39,967 nt of DNA. It comes from Aequorivita vitellina. Its GTDB lineage: Bacteria > Bacteroidota > Bacteroidia > Flavobacteriales > Flavobacteriaceae. The first letter of the stretch is position 1, and each line of letters starts with the position of its first letter. Positions 7,059 to 15,048 of this stretch are shown one piece after another. The stretch spans positions 1 through 39,967 of the forward strand of contig NZ_JAIRBA010000033.1 in NCBI RefSeq assembly GCF_022008365.1, read 5' to 3'. The notes under the pieces were generated by a model, which saw only the letters and a list, made by a program, of their open reading frames with translations, was not told where the DNA came from and searched no databases. The position numbers and the translations under genes were made by a program.

Positions 7059-9692
7059 TTAGAAATCGTAACGCAAGCTAGCGTTCCAAGTTCTTCCGTT
7101 ACCATAATAGTAACCAAACGAGCTTTTTTGGCTCAAATACATTTCATTAGTTACGTTGTAAACGTTTGCTCTTACAGTAATGTCTTGGCCACCAAAATCG
7201 AATTTATAAGTAATTCCCGCATCCAATAGACTGTATGGAGAAAGACGTTCTGCTTGGTACACTTCATTATTTTGCGAAGAGGCAACTACGTCTTTAGCGT
7301 TTACAAAACCGTACAGATCTGAATAGATATTGTAATCTGCATCTACGCTTAATCCACCTACTACATCGTATTTAAAACCAAAGCCAAATGAAGTTTGTGG
7401 CGCGTTGCCCACTTTGGTTCCTGTTAGGTTAACATTACCTTCTTGTAAAAGATTGTTGGTTTGATCTTCTCTCGTTTCAAAAGGGGTTTTACCGTCGTAC
7501 TTCCAGTTTCCAATACTACCAAAAGCGCGGAACATAAATGCGCTTGAGTGACGGTATTTTCCTTCAAATTCAAAACCTTTGTGAACTTGTGTTATATCGG
7601 TAAAGCGTTGGTATCTATCAACTTGCTCGATTGGATTGGTAGATGTTGGATCTCCTTCAATAAAGCTACCTGCTAAAAACCTGTTACCCCAGCTAGTATA
7701 GTACCCGTTTAAATCTAGACTAAATTTGCCTGCACGAAGTCTATATCCTGCTTCTAAACCTATAATTTCTTCATTATCTATTTCATTTTCACCCTCGAGC
7801 ATATAGTTTGAGTTTCTTACATCTTCAAAAATATTATCAAGGTAAGGCTGTCTTGAATAATATCCAGCATTTACAAAAATGGTGTTATCTGGAATAAAAG
7901 TGTATCCCATTCCTCCTTTGGCATTATAACCCATTTTATTAACCTTATCAGACTTTCCAAGACCATTCACACCTTCAATTTCATTTCCTGGAGCGCGACC
8001 TTCTCTTTGGTAACTTTGTGTAGAAACAGCTCCTTGAACAAATGCGGAAAAATTATCTGTTTTGTATTCTGCTTGACCAAATCCACCAATGTAGTTAATG
8101 TTTTCTGAATAGTCATACGAATAACGTTGACCTTCATCGGCCGAATTAAATAAAGCAGCCCAAGGATTTGCTTCAAAAGTTTCGCTTAATACGTAGTCTT
8201 CTCCGCGAACACCATCGTAGCCAAAATTATCTGTAAAACCCTGAAGACCTAAAAGATCATTCAATTGACGGTAGTGGTCTCCTCGGTAAAATCGTGTATC
8301 GATACCAACATTTAGGTTGAAGTTATCGCTTACAGCACTCTCAAGATTGGAAAGAAAGCCATACCAGTTATGGTTGTTTACAGACATACGTCTTACAACT
8401 GAACCTAGACCATAACTTCCAATACCGTTTTCGGCTCCTGCAATATTATTTTCTTCAATGGCATCAAAATCAATTTCGCCGTTTCTGTCTCTAACAATGT
8501 TTCTTGAGCTTCCCAATGGGCCTGTTCCACCGCCACGCCCCCAAGATGCATACACCACAGAGGAAAGGTTTGTTTTTTCGCTAATGTTCCAATCCCAGTT
8601 TAAGTTAACAATAGGCTTGTGATAGTAGTTTCTTCTAAAAGTATATCTTTCGCCATTGTAAAATCCTGAATTGCTATTATAACGCTTACCATAGAGGGCG
8701 TACGTTTCCAAATCATCATCAAAGTTTTGATCGTGCCATTGTGGCGCCCCTGTTAACAAGAAGTTGAATGAGTGCGTGTCGTTTGGCACATAACCAATAC
8801 CTATAAAATAGTTTTGACCTTGACCAGCAGTTCCGTCAGAATACTTTCTGTGTGCTTGCCAGTGGTCAAGTAAAAACGAGTAAGCCCATTTTCCTTTTAA
8901 ACCAGAATCGTAACTAATAGTACCTTTAAAGTAGCTGTCGTTACCCGTCATAAAACGTGCAAAACCACCTTCTTTTCTACCTGCAGCACGCGATACAATG
9001 TTTACGGTACCACCCACTGAAGAAATAGCCAATTTTGAAGAACCCAAACCACGTTGTACTTGTATGGCATTGGCAACATCTGAAATACCAGACCAGTTAG
9101 ACCAGTACATTTTTCCGTCTTCCATTCCGTTAATTGGTTGTCCGTTTAAAAGGAATGCAGTGTTTGTTTGGTCAAAACCTCGTAAAAACATTTGCGAGTC
9201 TCCAAAACCACCTGCTTGGTTAGAAACGTACACACTTGGCGTACTTTTTATAGCCTCTGGAAATTCTACGTTACCAACTGCCTTTGCTTGAATTTCGGCA
9301 GCAGTTATAGTAGAAACGGCAATAGGAGTTTGACGGTCTTTCGCCATATCTATAATTCCTCTTCCTACAATTACAACCTCTTCAAGTGCATCTGCATCAA
9401 CGGTAATTTTTATATTACCAAGAGCAGTTGTGCCACCTACGGCGTTATAGGGAACCTTTTCAATAGTATATCCAATATATGAAATGGTAAGTGTACCCGA
9501 ATTAGCAGAAGTTTCTAATGTAAAATTTCCGTCAAAATCGGTAATGGCACCGTTTGATGTGCCAGTCTCAACCACATTGGCTCCTGCCAAAGGATCGTTA
9601 GATTCAGAATCGATTACCGTTCCGGTAACCGTAGTTTGTGAAAAAGCGGCAAAACCGCCAAGTAAAAAAACAAGAAGTAAAAGTTTTTTCAT
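7059..9692 (-). CDS. TonB-dependent receptor, SusC-like N-terminus
   Basis: An 877-residue outer-membrane receptor. The ATG at 9692 starts an ideal signal peptide (MKKLLLLVFLLGGFAAFS). An in-frame TTG at 9725 lies inside the -7 promoter box and can be dismissed. Domain order: CarboxypepD_reg-like (~20-105, VTGTVIDSESNDPLAGANVV, IGYTIEKV), plug (~120-245, containing the variant VVIVGRG TonB-box region, LRGFDQTNTAFLLNGQPING and GGTVNIVSR), then the barrel ending SLRYDF. There is no SusD or accessory gene next to it; it is monocistronic between its own promoter (9723-9754) and terminator (7009-7038). The substrate is unknown; the receptor's stand-alone setting argues against a polysaccharide utilisation locus. 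Confidence 0.92.
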   Translation of the reverse strand: MKKLLLLVFLLGGFAAFSQTTVTGTVIDSESNDPLAGANVVETGTSNGAITDFDGNFTLETSANSGTLTISYIGYTIEKVPYNAVGGTTALGNIKITVDADALEEVVIVGRGIIDMAKDRQTPIAVSTITAAEIQAKAVGNVEFPEAIKSTPSVYVSNQAGGFGDSQMFLRGFDQTNTAFLLNGQPINGMEDGKMYWSNWSGISDVANAIQVQRGLGSSKLAISSVGGTVNIVSRAAGRKEGGFARFMTGNDSYFKGTISYDSGLKGKWAYSFLLDHWQAHRKYSDGTAGQGQNYFIGIGYVPNDTHSFNFLLTGAPQWHDQNFDDDLETYALYGKRYNSNSGFYNGERYTFRRNYYHKPIVNLNWDWNISEKTNLSSVVYASWGRGGGTGPLGSSRNIVRDRNGEIDFDAIEENNIAGAENGIGSYGLGSVVRRMSVNNHNWYGFLSNLESAVSDNFNLNVGIDTRFYRGDHYRQLNDLLGLQGFTDNFGYDGVRGEDYVLSETFEANPWAALFNSADEGQRYSYDYSENINYIGGFGQAEYKTDNFSAFVQGAVSTQSYQREGRAPGNEIEGVNGLGKSDKVNKMGYNAKGGMGYTFIPDNTIFVNAGYYSRQPYLDNIFEDVRNSNYMLEGENEIDNEEIIGLEAGYRLRAGKFSLDLNGYYTSWGNRFLAGSFIEGDPTSTNPIEQVDRYQRFTDITQVHKGFEFEGKYRHSSAFMFRAFGSIGNWKYDGKTPFETREDQTNNLLQEGNVNLTGTKVGNAPQTSFGFGFKYDVVGGLSVDADYNIYSDLYGFVNAKDVVASSQNNEVYQAERLSPYSLLDAGITYKFDFGGQDITVRANVYNVTNEMYLSQKSSFGYYYGNGRTWNASLRYDF

Positions 9693-9722
9693 GAAATTAA
9701 ATTTTAGGTTTAAAAATTTCGG

Positions 9723-9754
9723 CAAAAATACAATCTTAAATAGTTTCTAGCCAA
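9723..9754 (-). promoter_or_regulatory. Bacteroidetes-type promoter of the second TonB receptor
   Basis: On the minus strand TTG (9754-9752), a 21-nt spacer and TATTTTTG (9730-9723) match the -33/-7 consensus exactly at the -7 element. Transcription would start near 9718, giving a ~26-nt leader before the ATG at 9692. Confidence 0.6.
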
Positions 9755-9840
9755 TAAAAGCCATTAAGAAATTATTAAGATAAATACATTCTGAATAAAG
9801 ATAAAATTTAAAGTTTAAATGCCTGTAAAAAAGAACGTTA

Positions 9841-9861
9841 GTTAATAACAAGGTTATTAAC
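9841..9861. repeat. Perfect 9-bp inverted repeat
   Basis: GTTAATAAC and GTTATTAAC flank AAG, 20 bp past the stop of the M23 peptidase gene. On the minus strand a TTCTTTTTTA tract follows a few bases later, so it may be a weak terminator. An operator is the alternative. Confidence 0.4.
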
Positions 9862-9881
9862 AGGTGAAATATTAAGCTATT

Positions 9882-11114
9882 TTAAAATACAATACAGTCT
9901 AATTTTTCTTTTAAAGGAGTAAGCGTTGCGAAATATTGGTCTTGCATTTCCACAGGAAGTGGTTTGGAAAAAGGAGTGTCATCTTTAAACGGATCTACCT
10001 CTTTTCCATTTTTCCAAAAACGATAACACACGTGTGGTCCGCTGGTATTTCCTGTCATACCAATCCAACCAATAACATCTCCTTGATTTACGTATTCGCC
10101 TACTTTCACATTTCGAGCCTTCATGTGTAAATACTGGGTTTCGTACGTGCTGTTGTGCCTTATTTTTACATAATTACCGTTGCCACCTCTTCTTTCAGAT
10201 TTTGTTACAACTCCATCTGCAGTGGCCAAAATTGGAGTTCCAATGGCTGCTGCAAAATCGGTTCCGCGATGTGGACGTAATTTAAACCCGTAATATTTAA
10301 TGCGCCTCTTAAGATTGTAACGCGAAGAAATTCTGCTGAATTTAACAGGCGATTTCAAAAAAGCTCTCTTTAAATTATTGGCAACTTCATCGTAATAGCC
10401 AGAAATTTTTTCGGAAGAATCTGTAGAATCCGAAGAAAATTTAAAAGCGTAAAGTGGTTTTCCGTGATGCTCAAAATAAGCGGCTTTTATCTCCTGAAGC
10501 CCACCGGGGATGGTGTCTTCTATAAACTTTTCGGTATAAACAACTTTAAAACGGTCTCCGGGCTGTAGTTTAAAAAAGTTAATGGTCCATGCGTAGATAT
10601 TTGCCAATTCATCTGTCATATATGGACTTAAATTCTGCTCTTCCATGGTTGCCGATAGCGAGCTGGTTATTACACCCGAAGCCTCTCTTTCTTCATAACG
10701 CACAGGCTTTTGGCTGTTGTAAATTGAAAGCGTATCTCTAAAATCTACAACGGCAAAATCTACTTTATTGGTTTCGTAAATAAAAACTTGGGTTTTGTTT
10801 AAAGAATCTTTAGAGTTAAGAAGCACGTACGGTTTGCCTATTCCAATTTTGCGAACGTCAAAGCTGTCGCGGAATTTGGTGGCCACTTCCATTATTTTAT
10901 CTTGCGATACACCGTTGGCAAAAAGAATATCGCCAAAGGTATCGCCTTTGCGAATGGTGTCTCTTACCACATTATATTCGTTAAGATTATACCCGTATTG
11001 TTCTATTGTTGGTACTTCAACAACTGTATTAGTTTCAGGAAAATCGTCTTTGGTATTATCGCACGCGGTAGTAAGTAGGGAAAGCGTTAGTGCGGCTAAA
11101 ATTAATTTTTTCAA
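9882..11114 (-). CDS. M23 family metallopeptidase lipoprotein
   Basis: A 410-residue lipoprotein (lipobox LLTTAC, C18), probably anchored in the periplasm and cleaving peptidoglycan cross-links. The middle region (~45-200) resembles the LysM/OapA-like and Csd3-type N-terminal domains found in front of M23 domains. The C-terminal LytM domain shows H282 and D286 (HRGTDFAA), H330 (QYLHM) and H361 (SGPHVCYRFW). The second histidine of the usual HxH motif is replaced by C363, so the zinc ligand would be cysteine. The gene is 29 bp downstream of the DUF3108 gene on the same strand and probably shares its transcript. Confidence 0.88.
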   Translation of the reverse strand: MKKLILAALTLSLLTTACDNTKDDFPETNTVVEVPTIEQYGYNLNEYNVVRDTIRKGDTFGDILFANGVSQDKIMEVATKFRDSFDVRKIGIGKPYVLLNSKDSLNKTQVFIYETNKVDFAVVDFRDTLSIYNSQKPVRYEEREASGVITSSLSATMEEQNLSPYMTDELANIYAWTINFFKLQPGDRFKVVYTEKFIEDTIPGGLQEIKAAYFEHHGKPLYAFKFSSDSTDSSEKISGYYDEVANNLKRAFLKSPVKFSRISSRYNLKRRIKYYGFKLRPHRGTDFAAAIGTPILATADGVVTKSERRGGNGNYVKIRHNSTYETQYLHMKARNVKVGEYVNQGDVIGWIGMTGNTSGPHVCYRFWKNGKEVDPFKDDTPFSKPLPVEMQDQYFATLTPLKEKLDCIVF

Positions 11115-11143
11115 TGCTGGGGAATTTTCGGTATTATTTACTC

Positions 11144-11917
11144 TTAATTTGCTATTATTTTAAAGGAGTGTTGCAATCCTTTGAATTCGGTTAAAGTGGC
11201 TTTTAAAGAACCAACTGCCAAATCTGCCTTTACCAATAATGGAATTTTATTTTTATCATCACTTATCCAAACAGTTAGGCTTTCCTTTTCTTTAAATACG
11301 CGACCAGACTGAACGTAAGGTCTAAAAATAAGCGTTCGGACGCGCCCAAAATTAGTATCTAAAATCTCTTTTCCAAGGAATTTTAGCCTGAATTTGTAAT
11401 TTTCTTTGTCAAAAAACATGTTCATTTCAACAACATCTCCAGCTTTTATATTTTCGGTGTTTAATTGATTCCGAAGATAATAAAATGCCGAAATCATATC
11501 CTGTGTATCTTTAGGGAACGTAAAGACCGAGGTTTCATTGTTCTTTTTATCGTAAACCGTAGCCTTTTTTGAAGTATGGTTGAAATCTATCTCAATATCT
11601 TTGGTGTAACCACCTTCGTCTATTTTACGAATAAAACGATAGGGAATATCTTTTTCCTTATCGATATACGATTGATAATCGTCTTCAACTTTAAAAAACC
11701 ATTTTGAAAGACCCACCGTTTCGCCATAACCGCGAACGTGAAAAACTTCTTTATCTTTTATTGAAGCACTCTTTACATTGAGCGTGGCGTAACCCGCAGT
11801 TACAAAGCCATAATGCACCCGAAATTTAAAATACTCGCCATCGCCATACGATCTATTCTGTGCGGACAGCGAGATGATAGTACCAAAAAGAAATAAAACC
11901 GCGAGCAGCTTTCTCAT
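11144..11917 (-). CDS. DUF3108 domain-containing periplasmic protein
   Basis: A 257-residue protein with a signal peptide (MRKLLAVLFLFGTIISLSA). The family pattern is clear: GEYFKFRVHYGFVTAGYATL at the start of the mature protein, YRFIRKIDEGGY, and the C-terminal LTVWISDDKNKIPLLVKADLAVGSLKATL. DUF3108 proteins have a beta-rich fold of unknown biochemical function and lie in the envelope. It is the first gene of a two-gene unit with the M23 peptidase, which suggests a cell-wall related role, but that is only context. Its upstream side is isolated from hpd by the terminator at 11970-11999. Confidence 0.85.
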   Translation of the reverse strand: MRKLLAVLFLFGTIISLSAQNRSYGDGEYFKFRVHYGFVTAGYATLNVKSASIKDKEVFHVRGYGETVGLSKWFFKVEDDYQSYIDKEKDIPYRFIRKIDEGGYTKDIEIDFNHTSKKATVYDKKNNETSVFTFPKDTQDMISAFYYLRNQLNTENIKAGDVVEMNMFFDKENYKFRLKFLGKEILDTNFGRVRTLIFRPYVQSGRVFKEKESLTVWISDDKNKIPLLVKADLAVGSLKATLTEFKGLQHSFKIIAN

Positions 11918-11969
11918 AGATTAGGGGGTTTTTATCACTTTACGAATTACAACTACCATTCCAAAAAAT

Positions 11970-11999
11970 AAACCCCACCTTCATTAGACGATGGGGTTT
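11970..11999 (-). terminator. Terminator of hpd
   Basis: AAACCCCA (11970-11977) pairs with TGGGGTTT (11992-11999). On the minus strand the stem is followed by ATTTTTTGG. It sits 17 bp after the hpd stop codon. Confidence 0.85.
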
Positions 12000-12015
12000 C
12001 AATTATGTTACATTT

Positions 12016-13176
12016 CTATAAGGTTCCTCTCTGTTCTTGTTCGCGTTCAATAGATTCAAAAAGCGCTTTAAAGTTTCCTGCGCCAAAACCTTTTGCACCC
12101 ATTCGTTGAATAATTTCAAAGAATAATGTAGGACGGTCCTCCAAAGGTTTAGTGAATATTTGAAGTAAGTAGCCATCTTCATCTGCATCAATCATAATTG
12201 ATAGTTTTTTAAGCTCGTTGATGTCTTCTTTCATCATATTCATATGGTCGCCCAATCTTCTTGGAATATCGTCGTAATACGCTTGTGGCGGAGGCGGTAA
12301 GAACTCGATACCGCGTTCCTTCAACTGGCTTACGGTTTTAATAATATCGTCTGTTGCAACTGCTAAATGCTGCACACCAGAGTCTTCATAAAAATCTAAG
12401 TATTCTTCAATTTGCGATTTTTTAATTCCTTTAGCGGGTTCGTTTATTGGGAATTTTATACGGCCATTTCCATTGCTCATCACTTTACTCATCAAGGCCG
12501 AATATTCTGTGTGAATCTGTTTGTCGTCAAACGAAAGAAAATTTACAAAGCCCATTACTTCTTCGTACCATTTTACCCATTTGTTCATTTGGCCCCAGCC
12601 TACGTTGCCTACCATATGGTCTATGTATTTTAAACCTGTTGGGGTAGGGTTGTAATCGCTTTTCCATTCACGAAAACCTGGTAAAAAAGTACCGTTGTAG
12701 TTTTTACGCTCTACAAACATATGCACCGTTTCGCCGTAGGTGTATATTCCGCTTCGCACAACTTCGCCGTGTTCATCTTTTTCAACAGTGGGTTCCATAT
12801 ATGGTTTTGCGCCGCGTTTGGTGGTTTCTTCAAAAGCACTTGTAGCATCGTCAACCCAAAGTGCAATAACTTTAACCCCATCGCCGTGTTTTACAATATG
12901 GTCGTTAATTGGCGATTTACTGTTTAGAGGGGTGGTTAAAACGAGCGTTATTTTATCTTGTTTAAGCACATAACTCACTGAATCTCGCGAGCCTGTTTCC
13001 AAACCTTTATAGGCGAATGATTGAAAACCGAAAGCCGTTTTGTAAAAATGTGCAGATTGCTTGGCATTACCAACGTAAAACTCTACGTAATCGGTGCCCA
13101 ATAATGGTAGAAAATCTTCTGCGCCCTCAAATATTTTTTCCAGTCCGTAATCGACTGATTTTACTTCTTTGCTCAT
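12016..13176 (-). CDS. hpd: 4-hydroxyphenylpyruvate dioxygenase
   Basis: A 386-residue cytosolic Fe(II) enzyme that converts 4-hydroxyphenylpyruvate to homogentisate in tyrosine breakdown. It has two vicinal-oxygen-chelate domains (~25-155 and ~180-345). The iron ligands are visible as H187 (YIDHMVGNV), H270 (SGVQHLAVATDDI) and E354 (LFFEIIQRMG), and the C-terminal GFGAGNFKALFESIE helix that gates the active site is present. Length is normal. The next pathway enzyme, homogentisate 1,2-dioxygenase, lies upstream on the same strand, but a decayed toxin-antitoxin pair sits between the two genes (13188-13686). The hpd ATG is only 11 bp past the relic toxin's ancestral stop, so hpd may be transcribed through that relic. 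A terminator follows at 11970-11999. Confidence 0.97.
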   Translation of the reverse strand: MSKEVKSVDYGLEKIFEGAEDFLPLLGTDYVEFYVGNAKQSAHFYKTAFGFQSFAYKGLETGSRDSVSYVLKQDKITLVLTTPLNSKSPINDHIVKHGDGVKVIALWVDDATSAFEETTKRGAKPYMEPTVEKDEHGEVVRSGIYTYGETVHMFVERKNYNGTFLPGFREWKSDYNPTPTGLKYIDHMVGNVGWGQMNKWVKWYEEVMGFVNFLSFDDKQIHTEYSALMSKVMSNGNGRIKFPINEPAKGIKKSQIEEYLDFYEDSGVQHLAVATDDIIKTVSQLKERGIEFLPPPPQAYYDDIPRRLGDHMNMMKEDINELKKLSIMIDADEDGYLLQIFTKPLEDRPTLFFEIIQRMGAKGFGAGNFKALFESIEREQEQRGTL

Positions 13177-13187
13177 AATTTAAATCT

Positions 13188-13474
13188 TTAAAATTTTAAG
13201 TTTTTAGGATTATGCCTTGTATCCCAAATGGTAAGTATTTCTATTAAATCTTCTTTTATTCTATAAACTCTTTTATAATTTGAATTCTAACATCTATCAT
13301 TGCGGTTTTTATTCCAGCTGTTGGGTAAATTGCCGCAACCTTTACCGCTTCATTAAAAAAATTTTCTAACTTTTTTGCATATAAAATAGATTTGTTCCTA
13401 TTTGTCCAATATTTATAAATGGCTAATTTATCTTGTGTTGCCCTTATAGTCCATCGGATTTCACTTGAAGCCAT
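13188..13474 (-). pseudogene. RelE/ParE-family toxin gene, frameshifted
   Basis: The open frame from the ATG at 13474 gives 72 residues (MASSEIRWTIRATQDKLAIY, NRNKSILYAKKLENFF, then IIKEFIE) and stops at 13256. The missing C-terminus is present in the next frame: RVYRIKEDLIEILTIWDTRH followed by NPKNLKF, stopping at 13188. This is the standard final strand of Bacteroidetes RelE/ParE toxins (EILTIWDTRxNP). One base missing from the A-run at 13271-13274 (T-run on the plus strand) explains the break. Restored, it would be about 95 residues, a normal toxin length. The start overlaps the end of the antitoxin relic. A sequencing error in the homopolymer cannot be excluded, but the partner gene is also broken. 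Confidence 0.85.
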
Positions 13475-13686
13475 TTTGCAACTAATTTTTCAGTTTCTTC
13501 TTGTGAATAATATCTACCGCTATCTGCATCTTTAATGCCCCCATTTACGAGCTGTAATTTTGAAGGAGAAAATTCGTAAACAGTTTCAAAATCTATTTCA
13601 GAAGAAATCAAACTGAATATTTCATTAAGAATATTTTCATCTTCTATTGAATTTACTCGTTATATTATTTTTTGCTTTAATGTCAT
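13444..13686 (-). pseudogene. Cognate antitoxin gene with in-frame stop
   Basis: From the ATG at 13686 the minus strand reads MTLKQKII, then TAA (13660-13662), then continues in the same frame as RVNSIEDENILNEIFSLISS and on to YYSQEETEKLVAKWLQVKSDGL, ending at 13444. This matches the ~75-80 residue antitoxins that pair with RelE/ParE toxins in Bacteroidetes (MxLKxKIIxxVNSIED start, YTQEEAEKLIxKWL end). The gene overlaps the toxin start by 31 bp in a different frame, the usual translational coupling. The stop at codon 9 destroys it unless translation restarts internally; no in-frame ATG follows. This gene was not picked up as an ORF because of that stop. Confidence 0.8.
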
Positions 13687-13723
13687 AAAATGCGTTTTTC
13701 TGCTAGCTGCAATTGACTATTCA

Positions 13724-14887
13724 CTACTCTTTCTCCAACCAACTCTGGTAATACGTACCATCCGAAAGTTTTAAACCATCTTCGGTAACTTGTAACGGTT
13801 TAAAAGTATCTACCATAACGGCCAGTTCTTCTGTTTCTGTTTTACCAATACTTCTTTCCGCAGCACCAGGATGCGGTCCGTGTACAATACCGGCAGGGTG
13901 AAGCGTGATTTGTCCTGCTTCAATATCGTTTCGGCTCATAAAATCGCCATCTACGTAATATAACACCTCATCGCTATCTATATTGCTGTGATTATACGGT
14001 GCTGGAATACTCAGTGGGTGATAATCATACAACCTCGGCACAAAACTACAGACAACCATGGCATCTGTTTCAAAAGTTTGGTGTACTGGCGGTGGTTGGT
14101 GAATGCGACCTGTAATTGGTTCAAAATCGTGAATTGAAAAGGCGTACGGAAAGTTGTACCCGTCATAACCCACAACATCAAAAGGGTGTGTGGCGTAAAC
14201 CATTTCAAAAATATCGTCTTGTTTTTTCACTTTTACCAAAAACTCGCCTTTTTCGTCGTGGTGTTCAAGCTCCTGTGGCTTGCGGATGTCGCGTTCGCAA
14301 TACGGTGAATGTTCCAACAATTGGCCAAACCAGTTTCTGTAACGTTTTGGGGTGTAAATTGGGCGTCGCGATTCCACAATAAAAAGTCGGTTGTCTTCGG
14401 TGTCGAAATCTATTTTGTAAATAATTCCACGGGGAACCAACAAATAATCGCCGTATTTAAAATCGAGATTGCCTAAAAAAGTTCGCAGTTTTCCGCTGCC
14501 TTTATGGATGAAAATCAATTCATCGGCATCGGTATTTTTATAAAAATAATCTTTTTGCGATTCTTGCGGCGCGGCAAGTATTATGCTGCAATCGCTATTG
14601 GTGAGTACCGTTTTACGGCTGTTGAGATAATCTTTTTCGGGCTTTACATCGAAACCTTTAAGCCGAAGCGATTCCATATTATTGGCGCGTGCAATCTTCG
14701 GGGCAACGTTGTATTGTTTTAATATTTCCTTTACTTGTGTGGGGCGATATTCGTGATAAATATTGCTGTACATCCCATCAAAACCAACGGTTCCGAAAAG
14801 TTGTTCTGAATAAAGGCTTCCGTCCGGTTTGCGGAATTGCGTATGGCGTTTGGGCGGTATTTTGCCCAGTTTGTGATAGAAAGGCAT
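13724..14887 (-). CDS. hmgA: Homogentisate 1,2-dioxygenase
   Basis: A 387-residue cytosolic Fe(II) cupin enzyme opening the ring of homogentisate to maleylacetoacetate. Hallmarks: RANNMESLRLKGF, the IFIHKGSGKLRT cupin core, VVGYDGYNFPYAF, PPPVHQTFETDAMVVCSFVP, and the metal site PYNHSNIDSDEVLYYVDGDF with H300 and E307 plus H336 in HPAGIVHGPHPG. It is somewhat shorter than the ~430-440 residue mammalian and Pseudomonas enzymes, which is usual for this branch. It lies upstream of hpd on the same strand, so the two consecutive steps of tyrosine catabolism are probably co-regulated. The fumarylacetoacetase gene is not in this window. No clear promoter was found in the 160 bp upstream. Confidence 0.93.
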   Translation of the reverse strand: MPFYHKLGKIPPKRHTQFRKPDGSLYSEQLFGTVGFDGMYSNIYHEYRPTQVKEILKQYNVAPKIARANNMESLRLKGFDVKPEKDYLNSRKTVLTNSDCSIILAAPQESQKDYFYKNTDADELIFIHKGSGKLRTFLGNLDFKYGDYLLVPRGIIYKIDFDTEDNRLFIVESRRPIYTPKRYRNWFGQLLEHSPYCERDIRKPQELEHHDEKGEFLVKVKKQDDIFEMVYATHPFDVVGYDGYNFPYAFSIHDFEPITGRIHQPPPVHQTFETDAMVVCSFVPRLYDYHPLSIPAPYNHSNIDSDEVLYYVDGDFMSRNDIEAGQITLHPAGIVHGPHPGAAERSIGKTETEELAVMVDTFKPLQVTEDGLKLSDGTYYQSWLEKE

Positions 14888-15048
14888 CTTTTTAAATTAA
14901 TGGGTTATTGAGTTATTGTGTTCATTAATTTATTGCAAAATATGAATTTGTGATTATAGTTTTTCCTAATAACTTAGTAACCAAACCACCTCATAACTCT
15001 TCTCTACAAATATCGTAAAAATATTAGAGCTAAACGTTCAATATTATG

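Noticed and set aside
9693-9725. Earlier TTG start for the second TonB receptor
   Set aside because: The TTG is part of the exact -7 promoter box and the extra residues spoil the signal peptide.
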